Source of the DNA: Methylobacterium terricola
Lineage (GTDB): Bacteria; Pseudomonadota; Alphaproteobacteria; Rhizobiales; Beijerinckiaceae
Assembly (NCBI RefSeq): GCF_006151805.1
Contig: NZ_VDDA01000003.1
Location: 581,386 to 645,385 of the forward strand
Reading direction: 5' to 3'
DNA: 64,000 nucleotides
Shown: piece after piece, positions 26,306-35,462 of the stretch
Position numbering within the stretch: position 1 is the stretch's first letter
Layout: each line of letters begins with the position of its first letter
Program-made: the position numbers and the translations under genes
Notes under the pieces: model-generated
Seen by the model: only the letters and a program-made list of their open reading frames with translations
The model's database searches: none
Told to the model about the DNA's origin: nothing

Positions 26306-27057
26306 ACCGCCGCTTTGTGGAAATGGCTGAGGAAGGCCTTCGTGGCCGCCTGCTGCGGATCCTCGATCACCTGCCGTGCCGGCCCTTCCTCGACGACGAA
26401 GCCGTCGCGCATGAACACGCACGTATCGGCGACGTCGCGCGCGAACGCGATTTCGTGCGTCACCAGGACCATCGTCATGCCCTCCGACGCCAGTTGCCGG
26501 ACGACCTGCAGGACTTCCCCGACGAGTTCGGGATCGAGCGCCGAGGTCGCCTCGTCGAACAGCATGACCTCCGGCTTCATGGCCAGCGCCCGGGCGATGG
26601 CGACCCGCTGCTTCTGGCCGCCGGACAGCCGGTCCGGGTAGGCGTCGGCCTTCTCCCTCAGGCCGACCTTGTCCAGGAGCTGGAGCGCCAGGTCCCGTGT
26701 CTCCTCCTTGCCCCGGCCGAGCACCGTGACCGGCCCCTCCATGACGTTCCGGACGACGGACATGTGGGGGAACAGGTTGAAGTTCTGGAAGACCATGCCG
26801 ACCTTCGACCGGAAGGCGGCGAGATCCCTGTCCTTCGGCATCTTGTGAGCCTTGTCGAAGCGCATCTCATGCGTCCCGATCCGGATCGTTCCTTCGCTCG
26901 GGATGGTGAGGAGGTTGAGACAGCGCAGAAGGGTCGACTTGCCGGATCCGCTCGGGCCGATCAGCGACACGACCCCGCCTCGGGGGACTCTCATGGAGAT
27001 GTCCTTGAGCACGGACAAATCTCCGAACGATTTCTTGACGTGCTCGACCTCGATCAT
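26302..27057 (-). CDS. Amino-acid ABC transporter ATPase
   Basis: The product is 251 residues: Walker A GPSGSGKST, Q-loop MVFQNFNLFPHM, signature LSGGQKQR, Walker B VMLFDEATSALDPE and switch VTHEI. GlnQ type. The ATG at 27057 has GGAG seven bases upstream; a longer frame continues into the permease gene and is not used. Its stop codon falls on the edge of the palindromic repeat at 26247-26305. It is the third gene of a minus-strand importer group (binding protein 28601, racemase 27795, permease 27114, ATPase). Confidence 0.92.
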   Translation of the reverse strand: MIEVEHVKKSFGDLSVLKDISMRVPRGGVVSLIGPSGSGKSTLLRCLNLLTIPSEGTIRIGTHEMRFDKAHKMPKDRDLAAFRSKVGMVFQNFNLFPHMSVVRNVMEGPVTVLGRGKEETRDLALQLLDKVGLREKADAYPDRLSGGQKQRVAIARALAMKPEVMLFDEATSALDPELVGEVLQVVRQLASEGMTMVLVTHEIAFARDVADTCVFMRDGFVVEEGPARQVIEDPQQAATKAFLSHFHKAAV

Positions 27058-27113
27058 CGCGATCTCCGAAGCGTCTCGTGCGGCGGGTGTTCCATGGTGT
27101 CTTGCCCCGGCAC

Positions 27114-27776
27114 TCACCGCGCGAGCCTCCTCTCGAGGCCATGGGCCAAGGTCGTCAGAGGGAACAGGATGATGAAATAGATGACCGCAATCATCGTGTA
27201 GACTTCGAGGGGCTTGTACGTCGCCGAGGTGATCAGCTGTCCCTGATAGAGAAGATCGGGGACGGCGAGCACGGACAGGAGCGAGGTGTTTTTCAGCTGC
27301 AGGACGACCTGGTTGACGAGGGGCGGGATCATCCGCTTGAGCGCCTGCGGCAGGACGATGCGCTTGAGCAGCGCGCCCTGACGCATGCCCAGGGCTCGTG
27401 CGGCATCCCACTGGCCGATATCAATGGATGCGATGCCGCCGCGGATGATCTCCGCAAAGAACGACGCGCCGTAGAGCGTCAGGGCGATGAACGCCGCGGT
27501 CGCCGGCTTGAGCTCGACGCCGATCAGGATCGGAAGCGCGTAGTAGATCCAGACCAGCTGCACGAGCACGGGCGTGCACCGGAAGATCTCGATGAAGGCC
27601 ATGAGCGGGATGGTGACCGCCTTCGCATTCGCCAGGCGCGCGATGGCGATCAGCCCGCCGACGGCCAGACCGGAAATCGCCGTGAGGATGGTGAAACCGA
27701 TCGTATACAAGGCGCCGATGGCAATCAGACTCTTGTATTGATATAAAAACGAAAAATCCCACTCGTAAGCCATCAT
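27114..27776 (-). CDS. Amino-acid ABC transporter permease
   Basis: The product is 220 residues with about five membrane segments and an EAA-type loop (WDAARALGMRQGALLKRIVLPQALK). Only one permease is present in this group, so it would act as a homodimer, or a second one lies elsewhere. The downstream gene is the ATPase (56-bp gap); upstream is an Asp/Glu-racemase homologue, 18 bp away. Confidence 0.9.
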   Translation of the reverse strand: MMAYEWDFSFLYQYKSLIAIGALYTIGFTILTAISGLAVGGLIAIARLANAKAVTIPLMAFIEIFRCTPVLVQLVWIYYALPILIGVELKPATAAFIALTLYGASFFAEIIRGGIASIDIGQWDAARALGMRQGALLKRIVLPQALKRMIPPLVNQVVLQLKNTSLLSVLAVPDLLYQGQLITSATYKPLEVYTMIAVIYFIILFPLTTLAHGLERRLAR

Positions 27777-27794
27777 CTCCTCCGGCCCGCTGCG

Positions 27795-28496
27795 CTAGTA
27801 TCTCGTTTGCAAAAGGCCCGTGTAAAACCAGCGGCCCAAGGTAATGATATCGAAGACGGGAATGTCGAACCGATCGGCGACGGCCTTCGAGAATGGCGGA
27901 AGGTTGGTGCATTCCATCAGGATGGCACCGATATCCCCCCGCGCCGTCAGGCGGCCGGCAGCCTCCAGGACGTCGCGCGCCAGGGCCTCCGCATCGTAAG
28001 CCGCGCCCCGTTCGATCAGGCCGCGCAAGGCCCCGCTCTCCGGCAGGCCCACGACCGGCGTGGACGGATCGGCCCCCACCTCGACGAAATGCGCCGGCGT
28101 GAGCGCCTCGGCGTCGTAGGTCACGACGCCGGTCCGCTTGCCGTCCGGAAGGCAGCGGTCGATCAGGGGAAGCTGCATCAGGCTTGACGTGGCCAGGGGC
28201 AGCGGCATCCGGGCAGCCAGGGAGCGCTGTCGCGCCGCCAGGAAGCCGCACGACGTGATGATGCCGACGGCTCCGCGAGCCCGCAAGGCTTGTCCAGCCT
28301 GGACGAAAGCGTCGCCCAAGTCGGAATCCTGCCCCCCGACGACCCGCCGCGCGGTGGCGCCGCGCACGATCTCGAACAGGACCGGGAAAGGCCAGCTCGA
28401 CGCATGCCCGACGTCACCGGGCGGTCGCTCGAACGTGGTGTCGAGCATGATGATGCCCAACGGTGAGGCCAAGGGTCGGGCGGGGTCGGGGGGCAT
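27795..28496 (-). CDS. Asp/Glu racemase superfamily protein
   Basis: The product is 233 residues with two cysteines in the expected places: ITSCGF near residue 82 and LMECTNLPP near residue 196. This is the two-base racemase / maleate isomerase fold. Lying within an amino-acid importer operon next to lysine-degradation genes, a racemase that feeds D- or L-amino acid into the pathway is plausible, but substrate is not shown by sequence. It is a different subfamily from the hydantoin racemase at 8763. Confidence 0.8.
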   Translation of the reverse strand: MPPDPARPLASPLGIIMLDTTFERPPGDVGHASSWPFPVLFEIVRGATARRVVGGQDSDLGDAFVQAGQALRARGAVGIITSCGFLAARQRSLAARMPLPLATSSLMQLPLIDRCLPDGKRTGVVTYDAEALTPAHFVEVGADPSTPVVGLPESGALRGLIERGAAYDAEALARDVLEAAGRLTARGDIGAILMECTNLPPFSKAVADRFDIPVFDIITLGRWFYTGLLQTRY

Positions 28497-28600
28497 GCGT
28501 CGTGTCCTCGGGTCGAGCCCCGCGGGCCCGGCCCGGACGGAGGGTCCCGGACCGCGGCGATGATCGGCTGACCGCGGCCGCTCTCGCCGCGGCGTTTTCG

Positions 28601-29449
28601 TCAGAAGGTAATCTCGGCCGGGATCTCGTCGGATTTGACTCCCACCAGCTCCAGGCTGGACGTGATCCAGCCCTTCATCGAGCCGAGCCCACGGTTGTAT
28701 TCGAGCCAGTTGTCGACGAAGGTCCGGAACCGCGGATCAGACTCGGCCCGCACGCCGGCACAGGTCGGCTGCGCGCTCGACGGCGTCGGGACGATGATCT
28801 TGCCCACCTTCGGGTTCTTCTTCACCGTCACCAGCGACAGCATCGCGACCTGGATGACGCAATCGGCCCGGTTGGACTGGACGGACAGCATGGCGTCGTC
28901 CGGGGTCTTCAGCGCCAGCAGCGTGGCGTTCGGGATCGTGCGCCGGGCGAAGAGGTCGTGGGTCGACCCGATGTCGACGGCGACGCGGATATCGGGCTTG
29001 TTGAGGTCGGCCCAGGTCTTCGGCTCGAAGCCCGGCTTGGCGATGATGGTGAAGGTGTTCAGCATGATCGGCCGCGTGAACTCGACCGTGAGCGCGCGCG
29101 AGGGGGTCGGCGACAGGCCGAACATGATGTCGATCTTGTTGGCCTGGAGATCGAGCACCGAATTGCCCCAGGTGGTCTCGGCGATCTCGACCTCGGCGTC
29201 CATCACCTTGGCGAGGTCTTGCGCCATGCTGATGCAGAACCCGGACCACTCGCCGGACGCGATGTCCTTCTTGTAGTACGGCTCGGTGCCGACGATGCCG
29301 GCGATCCGCAGCTTCTTGGTGCGCCGGATGCGCTGGAAGGTGTTCTCGGCCGCAGGACCCGTCTGAGCCTGGGCGCTGCCGACCGGGGAAAGGGCCGCGG
29401 CGAGCGTGCCGGCGCCGAGAAGCGATGCGATGTCCCTGCGTGATACCAT
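28601..29449 (-). CDS. Amino-acid ABC transporter binding protein
   Basis: The product is 282 residues with an export signal beginning SRRDIASLLGAGTLAAAL (a twin-arginine-like start) and cleavage near SAQAQ. The body matches SBP_bac_3 proteins: GFCISMAQDLAKVMDAEVE, then DIMFGLSPTPSRA, and a C-terminal lobe. It is the first gene of the importer group running left. Ligand unknown; the context suggests lysine, 2-aminoadipate or a similar amino acid. Confidence 0.88.
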   Translation of the reverse strand: MVSRRDIASLLGAGTLAAALSPVGSAQAQTGPAAENTFQRIRRTKKLRIAGIVGTEPYYKKDIASGEWSGFCISMAQDLAKVMDAEVEIAETTWGNSVLDLQANKIDIMFGLSPTPSRALTVEFTRPIMLNTFTIIAKPGFEPKTWADLNKPDIRVAVDIGSTHDLFARRTIPNATLLALKTPDDAMLSVQSNRADCVIQVAMLSLVTVKKNPKVGKIIVPTPSSAQPTCAGVRAESDPRFRTFVDNWLEYNRGLGSMKGWITSSLELVGVKSDEIPAEITF

Positions 29450-29491
29450 GACGGTGGCCCTCTCCTGATAGCTTGGCGGTTCCTTAGTACC

Positions 29492-29707
29492 TCAGACCGC
29501 GTGGCGGGAGTCCTGTTTGTAGACGGCCTTCGCGACTTCGGATCCGCGCGACGCGGTCGTGAGGCGCCATCCGGCCTTGGTCGACAGGATTTCCGCGCAT
29601 GGGGCATCCTCCTGGCGGGCAAAGCGCTTCCGCGGAAGCTTGCCCCAGAGGAAGAGCTCGACGATCGCCACGCCGCCGGCCGCCGTGGCGAGCCGGATCT
29701 CGGGTCG
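29492..29707 (-). pseudogene. C-terminal remnant of an unrecognised protein
   Basis: The minus strand gives a compositionally normal 71-residue tail (VAIVELFLWGKLP, then FARQEDAPCAEILSTKAG, then GSEVAKAVYKQDSR) without a start of its own; further upstream the frame turns to random arginine-rich sequence. A second short open tail on the plus strand (29777-29890, ending RREVEVRPDGRYDPVR) overlaps the end of the LysR gene. Neither is recognised. Together they fill the 29450-29871 gap and suggest deleted genes. Confidence 0.35.
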
Positions 29708-29871
29708 GCGGCCCGACGCCCATGAGGCAGGCCGGCGCCGTCTCGCATCTGATGTCGAGCGACGCCTAGGCCGGCCGTGACCGGGCCGGACGCCGCGACC
29801 AGGCTCGGCGAACGCCACGGGACGCTCGACGACATCATGCGGCGCGAGGTCGAGGTCAGGCCCGATGGGCG

Positions 29872-30807
29872 CTACGATCCGGTTCGCTGAGCCGCACGCC
29901 GGGCGGCGGCGGAGGCCGCAGCCTGCTCCACCAGCCAGTCGACCAGCGCCCCCACGGTGGGATCGCGGCGACGTCCGAGCGGGATTGCGACGTAGTAGGC
30001 CCCGGAGGTCGGGATCGGCGGGGCGTCGAAGGTGACGAGGCTGCCATCGCAGAGCTCCTGCTCGACCAGGAACGACGGCAGCAGCGCGACCCCGAGCCCC
30101 GCTCTCGCCGCCTCGCTCGTCATCGCGAACTGGTCGAAGAGCGGCCCGCGGAACGGATAGGGGTGCGTGAGGCCCGCCGCGGCGAGCCAGTCGCGCCAGA
30201 GGCCGGGCCGGCTCGCCTGCTGGAGCAGGGTCGCACGCACGATGTCGGCCGGGCCGGACAGCGCGTGGCGCCGGATATAGTCGGGAGTCGCCACGGCCAC
30301 GACCGCCTCGTCGCAGAGATAGACGCATTCGGCCTGGGCCCAGTTGGGCTCCCCGAAATGGATGGCCGCGTCGACCGAACGCGCCACGAGGTCGAACGGC
30401 TCCGGCGCCGTGACGACGTTCACGGTGATCTCCGGATGCCGCGACAGGAACGCGGGCAGCCGCGGGATCAGCCACCGCACCGCGAAGGTCGGCAGGACGC
30501 CGAGCTTGAGTGTCGCGGCGCTGCCGGCCGAGGCCATCACCGCATGGGTGGCCGTCGCGTAGTCCCCGAGGATCTTGGTCGCCGACGGCAGGAAGGCGCG
30601 TCCCGCGACCGTCATGACGACCTTGCCCTTGACGCGCTCGAACAGCACGACGCCGAGCGTGTCCTCCAGCTGTCGGATCTGCTTGCTGATCGCGCTCTGG
30701 GTGAGCGAGAGCTCGTCGGCGGCCCGGGTGAAGCTGCCGTGGCGCCCGGCCGCCTCGAACGCGGTCAGCTCCTGGATCGACGGCATCATGGTGCGGGGGA
30801 TCGCCAT
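29872..30807 (-). CDS. LysR-family regulator, GcvA-like
   Basis: The product is 311 residues with the N-terminal HTH (ELTAFEAAGRHGSFTRAADELSLTQSAISKQIRQLE, given here as the region around residues 12-47) and a C-terminal effector domain in the GcvA/AmpR style (GEPNWAQAECVYLCDEAVVAV, near residues 150-170). It is divergent from the aldehyde dehydrogenase gene at 30951, with an inverted repeat in the gap, and probably controls the downstream catabolic operon. Starts at 30807, 30789 or 30786 are possible; none has a strong ribosome site. Confidence 0.9.
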   Translation of the reverse strand: MAIPRTMMPSIQELTAFEAAGRHGSFTRAADELSLTQSAISKQIRQLEDTLGVVLFERVKGKVVMTVAGRAFLPSATKILGDYATATHAVMASAGSAATLKLGVLPTFAVRWLIPRLPAFLSRHPEITVNVVTAPEPFDLVARSVDAAIHFGEPNWAQAECVYLCDEAVVAVATPDYIRRHALSGPADIVRATLLQQASRPGLWRDWLAAAGLTHPYPFRGPLFDQFAMTSEAARAGLGVALLPSFLVEQELCDGSLVTFDAPPIPTSGAYYVAIPLGRRRDPTVGALVDWLVEQAAASAAARRAAQRTGS

Positions 30808-30814
30808 GGCCGAT

Positions 30815-30831
30815 CATTCCATGGCGGAATG
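30815..30831. promoter_or_regulatory. Inverted repeat, probable LysR box
   Basis: CATTCC-atggc-GGAATG contains the T-N11-A pattern and lies directly before the LysR start, in the divergent gap to the aldehyde dehydrogenase gene. Role inferred from position. Confidence 0.45.
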
Positions 30832-30950
30832 CCCTCGTGAAGAACCCTCCTTTGCGCAACGGCCGGCGGCGCCCGATGGTCCGCGCACGCCGTCCCCCGA
30901 GCGGGACCCGCTCGGCGAGGTCGAGCATGCCCGAGGTTGCCAGGACACCG

Positions 30951-32507
30951 ATGACTTTCCGATCCCTCCCGAACGACGTCGCCGGATTGCTCGCCACGTT
31001 CGGCGTGTCGACGGCCGATCATTCCGCCGGGCAGCGCGTCGTGCGCTCGCCCGTGACCGGCGAGACCATCGCGCAGGTCCGCGAGATCGCCCCGTCCGAC
31101 GCGACGGCCGCGATCGGCCGGGCCCACGAGGCGTTCCTGGCCTGGCGGCAGGTCCCGGCGCCGCGGCGCGGCGAGTTCGTGCGCCTTCTCGGCGAGGAGC
31201 TGCGGGCGAACAAGGAGACGCTCGGCCGTCTCGTCACCATCGAGGCCGGCAAGATCCTCTCGGAGGGCCTCGGCGAGGTCCAGGAGATGATCGACATCTG
31301 CGACTTCGCGGTCGGCTTGTCCCGTCAGCTCTACGGGCTGACCATGGGCTCCGAGCGCGCCGACCACCGCCTGATGGAGCAATGGCATCCGGTCGGGGTC
31401 GTGGGCGTGATCTCGGCGTTCAACTTCCCCGTCGCGGTCTGGTCGTGGAACGCGGCCCTCGCCTTCGTGTGCGGCGATTCGGTGGTCTGGAAGCCGTCGG
31501 AGAAGACGCCGCTCACCGCGCTCGCCGTCCAGGCCCTGACCGAGCGGGTGATCGCGCGCTTCCCCGAGGCGCCGGAAGGCCTGTCGGTCCTGCTGCTCGG
31601 CGGCCGCGAGGTCGGCGAGGCGCTGGTGGACGATCCGCGCGTCCCGGTCGTCTCGGCCACCGGCTCGACCGCGATGGGGCGGATCGTCGGCCAGCGTCTC
31701 GCGGCCCGGTTCGGCCGGGCGATCCTGGAGCTCGGCGGCAACAACGCCTCCATCGTGGCGCCGTCCGCCGATCTCGACCTGGCGCTCCGCGCCATCGCGT
31801 TCGGCGCCATGGGCACGGCCGGCCAGCGCTGCACCACGCTTCGCCGTCTCATCGTCCACGAGAGCGTGTACGACCGGCTCGTGTCCCGCCTGAAGCGGGT
31901 CTACGCCTCGGTCTCGATCGGCAACCCCCTCGACGGCGACGCGCTGGTCGGGCCGCTCATCGACGAGGCGGCCTTCACCGCCATGGACGAGGCGCTCGGC
32001 CAGGCGCGCGCCGCCGGCGGCACGGTGCATGGCGGCGAGCGCCTGACGGCCGGGGTGCCGGCGGGCGGCGTCTACGTGCGGCCCGCCCTCGTCGAGATGC
32101 CGGCGCAGGTCGGGCCGGTGGTGCACGAGACCTTCGCGCCGATCCTCTACGTCCTGAAATACTCCACGCTGGACGAGGCGATCGCGCTGCAGAACGGCGT
32201 GCCGCAGGGGCTGTCGTCCTCGATCTTCTCGACCGACATGCGCGAGACCGACCGCTTCACCTCGGCCCGCGGCTCCGATTGCGGCATCGCCAACGTCAAC
32301 ATGGGTTCGTCCGGTGCCGAGATCGGCGGCGCCTTCGGGGGCGAGAAGGAGACCGGCGGCGGCCGCGAATCCGGCTCCGACGCCTGGAAGGCCTACATGC
32401 GGCGCCAGACCAACGCCATCAACTACGGCCACGCGATGCCGCTGGCCCAGGGCGTGCGCTTCGACATCGCCGACGATGGCGACGATACGGGCTCGGCCGA
32501 CGCATGA
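30951..32507 (+). CDS. amaB: ALDH7-type aldehyde dehydrogenase (2-aminoadipate semialdehyde / P6C dehydrogenase)
   Basis: The product is 518 residues. The catalytic Cys is C294 in TAGQRCTTLRRL, with Glu in LELGGNN. The C-terminal block (AEIGGAFGGEKETGGGRESG, then SDAWKAYMRRQTNAINYG) is the hallmark of the ALDH7/antiquitin group, which oxidises 2-aminoadipate-6-semialdehyde (in equilibrium with piperideine-6-carboxylate) to 2-aminoadipate in lysine degradation. The next gene, overlapping by ATGA, is an aminotransferase and the third an HglS-type enzyme, which are the following two steps. ATG 30951 has AGGA upstream; ATG 30927 is an alternative. Confidence 0.88.
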   Translation: MTFRSLPNDVAGLLATFGVSTADHSAGQRVVRSPVTGETIAQVREIAPSDATAAIGRAHEAFLAWRQVPAPRRGEFVRLLGEELRANKETLGRLVTIEAGKILSEGLGEVQEMIDICDFAVGLSRQLYGLTMGSERADHRLMEQWHPVGVVGVISAFNFPVAVWSWNAALAFVCGDSVVWKPSEKTPLTALAVQALTERVIARFPEAPEGLSVLLLGGREVGEALVDDPRVPVVSATGSTAMGRIVGQRLAARFGRAILELGGNNASIVAPSADLDLALRAIAFGAMGTAGQRCTTLRRLIVHESVYDRLVSRLKRVYASVSIGNPLDGDALVGPLIDEAAFTAMDEALGQARAAGGTVHGGERLTAGVPAGGVYVRPALVEMPAQVGPVVHETFAPILYVLKYSTLDEAIALQNGVPQGLSSSIFSTDMRETDRFTSARGSDCGIANVNMGSSGAEIGGAFGGEKETGGGRESGSDAWKAYMRRQTNAINYGHAMPLAQGVRFDIADDGDDTGSADA

Positions 32508-33733
32508 ACGCGCCGGTCCAGACTGCGCCGGCCTTCCGGTCAGCCGCCCGCCTCGCCGCGATCGAGGTGTCCGAAATCCTCCAGATCACCTTCGAAGCGT
32601 CGGCCCGCAAGCGCGCGGGCCGGCCGGTGATCGTCCTCGGGGCCGGCGAGCCCGACTTCGACACGCCGGAGCCCGTGAAGGAGGCCGCCGCCCGCGCCAT
32701 GCGGGAGGGGCGGACCAAGTACACGGTGCTGGACGGCTCGCCCGAGCTGAAGGCCGCCGTGCGAGAGAAGTTCCGGCGCGACAACGGCCTCGACTACACG
32801 CTCGACGAGATCACCTGCGGCTCGGGCGCCAAGCAGGTCCTCTCCAACGCCTTCATGGCGACGCTCGACCCCGGCGACGAGGTCGTGATCCCGGCGCCGT
32901 TCTGGACGAGCTACGCCGACATCGTGTCCATCTGCGGCGGCGTGCCGGTCGTCGTTCCCTGCCTGGAGGCGGACGGCTTCCGCTTGACCCCCGCCGCCCT
33001 CGACCGGGCCATCACGCCGCGCACGCGCTGGCTGTTGCTCAATTCCCCGTCGAACCCGACCGGGTCGGCCTACGCAGCGGAGGATCTCGCGGCGCTCGCC
33101 GACGTGCTCGACCGGCACCCGCAGGTCTGGCTCATGTCGGACGACATCTACGAGCACATCCTCTACGATGGCCGCCGTTTCGCGACGCCCGCCGCCGTCG
33201 CGCCGCGCCTCAAGGCGCGCACGCTCACGGTCAACGGCGTGTCGAAGGCCTATGCCATGACCGGCTGGCGGATCGGCTATGGCGGCGGCCCCCGGGCCCT
33301 GATCAAGGCGATGGCGGTGGTGCAGAGCCAGTCGACCTCCTGCCCGAGCGCGATCAGTCAGGCGGCGGCGGTCGAGGCGCTGACCGGCGACCAGCGCGTC
33401 GTGGCCGAGCGGTGCCGCGCCTTCCAGGATCGGCGCGACCTCGTGGTGGGCGCGCTCAACGCGATGCCGGGCGTCTCGTGCCGCAATCCCGAGGGGGCGT
33501 TCTATACCTTCGCGCGCTGTGCCGGCCTCCTGGGCAGGACCGCGCCCGGCGGGGCGACGATCGCGGATGACCGGGCGCTGTGCCGCTACCTGCTCGACTC
33601 CGTCGACGTGGCCGTCGTCCCGGGCTCGTGCTTCGGCCTGCCGGGCTATGTCCGGATCTCCTACGCGACGTCCGAGGCAGAGCTGCGCGAGGCCTGTGGG
33701 CGCATCGCCGCGGCCTGCGCGGTCCTCTCGTGA
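32504..33733 (+). CDS. Class I PLP aminotransferase (candidate 2-aminoadipate aminotransferase)
   Basis: The product is 409 residues of the aspartate aminotransferase fold: the GAGEPDFDTPEPVKEA start, LNSPSNPTGSAY, the LMSDDIYEHILY strand, PLP lysine K248 in NGVSKAYAMTGWRIGY, and a C-terminal YVRISYATSE segment. The start overlaps the dehydrogenase stop, so the two are co-translated. Flanked by ALDH7 and HglS homologues, conversion of 2-aminoadipate to 2-oxoadipate (AmaC step) is the best inference; sequence alone only supports a general amino-acid aminotransferase. Confidence 0.88.
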   Translation: MNAPVQTAPAFRSAARLAAIEVSEILQITFEASARKRAGRPVIVLGAGEPDFDTPEPVKEAAARAMREGRTKYTVLDGSPELKAAVREKFRRDNGLDYTLDEITCGSGAKQVLSNAFMATLDPGDEVVIPAPFWTSYADIVSICGGVPVVVPCLEADGFRLTPAALDRAITPRTRWLLLNSPSNPTGSAYAAEDLAALADVLDRHPQVWLMSDDIYEHILYDGRRFATPAAVAPRLKARTLTVNGVSKAYAMTGWRIGYGGGPRALIKAMAVVQSQSTSCPSAISQAAAVEALTGDQRVVAERCRAFQDRRDLVVGALNAMPGVSCRNPEGAFYTFARCAGLLGRTAPGGATIADDRALCRYLLDSVDVAVVPGSCFGLPGYVRISYATSEAELREACGRIAAACAVLS

Positions 33734-34042
33734 CCGGGGGGACGATGAAGACCACCTGGGTCAAGCCGACATCCGGGCGGTCTCGGCGGCCATGGGTGGG
33801 GGCGGCAAGGTCTTCGGGCTCTGCAAGGGCAGCCGCCGCCCGGTCGTGCTCCGGGCCGTGGGCGAAATCCTCGACGGCCGGCTGACGCCCGAGGACCTCG
33901 ACGCCACCGGCGCATGGCCCGGGGTCGTTCCGTCGGTCGCCGATCGCGCGGTTGCAAACCAGAACAGTCACAAGCTTGCACGACGTCGAATGCCGCAGGT
34001 GTCCTGCGGCATTCGGGGCATTCATCGACGTGGAGATCCGGA
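33734..34042 (+). other. 309-bp gap with a possible protein remnant
   Basis: An open stretch reads DIRAVSAAMGGGGKVFGLCK, then RAVGEILDGRLTPEDLD, with sensible codon use but no start, and continues from inside the aminotransferase frame set. It may be the tail of a deleted small gene. It is not recognised. The GGAG at the end serves the next gene. Confidence 0.3.
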
Positions 34043-35434
34043 ATGAACAGCGTCAAGACGATCGTCTCAGCCGATGCCGTGCGGACGACGTTCTCCCGTG
34101 CGATGTCGGACATGTATCGGGCCGAGGTGCCGCAATACGGCACCTTGATGGAGCTGGTGCGTGAGGTGAACTCCGAGACGCGCCGGGCCGACTCCGTCCT
34201 CGACGGTCGCCTCGTCGCCAACGACGAGATCGAGCGGCTCGACCTGGAGCGGCACGGCGCCATCCGCGTCGGCACGCCCGCCGAACTCGCCACGATGCGC
34301 CGGTTGTTCGCCGTGATGGGCATGGTGCCGGTCGCGTATTACGATCTCTCCGTCGCCGGCGTCCCGGTCCATTCGACGGCCTTCCGGCCGGTCGGAACCG
34401 AGGCGCTCCGCCGGAACCCGTTCCGCGTCTTCACGTCTCTCCTGCGCCTCGACCTCATCGCCGACGCGGCGCTTCGCGAGGAGGCGGCCGGTATTCTCGC
34501 GCGCCGCTCGATCTTCACGCCGCGCTGCCTCGACCTGATCGCGGTCGCCGAGCGCGACGGCGGGCTGGATGACCGAGAGGCCGACACCTTCGTTCGCGAG
34601 GCGCTGGAGACGTTCCGCTGGCACGGCGATGCGACCGTGACGGCCGAGGTCTATGCGCGCTTGCGCAAGGCCCATCCCCTCGTCGCCGACATCGTCTGCT
34701 TCAAGGGTCCGCATATCAATCACCTCACTCCTCGCACGCTCGACATCGATGCCGTGCAGGTCGGCATGCCGGTCAAGGGCATCACGCCGAAGGCCGTCAT
34801 CGAGGGACCGCCGCGCCGACGGGTGCCGATCCTGCTCCGCCAGACGAGCTTCCGGGCATTGCAGGAGCCCGTCGCCTTCCCGTCGTCCGCAGGAACGTCC
34901 GAGGACGGCACTCACACGGCCCGCTTCGGCGAAATCGAGCAGCGTGGCGTCGCGCTCACGCCCAGGGGTCGCGCGTTGTACGACCGGCTCCTCGCTGAGG
35001 CCCGCGACCGCGTGCAGGTCAGCTCGGACGGGTCGAACGCCGAGGCCTACATGGCCGCGCTCGTCGAGGCGTTCCGGGCCTTCCCCGACGACGAAGACGC
35101 GCTGCGGACCGAGAGGCTCGCCTATTTCCGCTTCTCGCCGACCGGTCGCGCCGGCGCTCCGCCCGATGCCGACATCGACGCGCTGGTTCTGTCCGGCGCC
35201 GTCAAGGCGGAGCCCATCACCTACGAGGACTTTCTCCCGGTGAGTGCGGCCGGGATTTTTTCGTCCAATCTCGGCGACGAGGGTCAGGAGAACCATGCGG
35301 AACGCGCCGCCAGGGCGGCGTTCGAGCGGGATCTCGGGGCAAGCGTCTTCGACGAGGACGCACTGTATGCCGCGGCCGAGCGGGACTCGATCGAGGCAAC
35401 CCGCGCGGCCCTGCTCCACCATGTGGTCGCTTAG
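34043..35434 (+). CDS. hglS: 2-oxoadipate dioxygenase/decarboxylase (HglS, DUF1338)
   Basis: The product is 463 residues, the usual length for DUF1338/YdcJ proteins. H71 and R75 in ERHGAIRVG, H227 in GPHINHLTPRT, and Glu in RFGEIEQRG match the iron and substrate residues reported for Pseudomonas putida HglS (His70, Arg74, His226, Glu294). That non-heme Fe enzyme turns 2-oxoadipate, O2 and water chemistry into D-2-hydroxyglutarate and CO2 in D-lysine catabolism. Placement after ALDH7 and aminotransferase genes supports the same pathway here. ATG at 34043 follows GGAG by eight bases. Confidence 0.9.
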   Translation: MNSVKTIVSADAVRTTFSRAMSDMYRAEVPQYGTLMELVREVNSETRRADSVLDGRLVANDEIERLDLERHGAIRVGTPAELATMRRLFAVMGMVPVAYYDLSVAGVPVHSTAFRPVGTEALRRNPFRVFTSLLRLDLIADAALREEAAGILARRSIFTPRCLDLIAVAERDGGLDDREADTFVREALETFRWHGDATVTAEVYARLRKAHPLVADIVCFKGPHINHLTPRTLDIDAVQVGMPVKGITPKAVIEGPPRRRVPILLRQTSFRALQEPVAFPSSAGTSEDGTHTARFGEIEQRGVALTPRGRALYDRLLAEARDRVQVSSDGSNAEAYMAALVEAFRAFPDDEDALRTERLAYFRFSPTGRAGAPPDADIDALVLSGAVKAEPITYEDFLPVSAAGIFSSNLGDEGQENHAERAARAAFERDLGASVFDEDALYAAAERDSIEATRAALLHHVVA

Positions 35435-35462
35435 ACATCGTGTCCGCGTCGCGGCACTTGGC

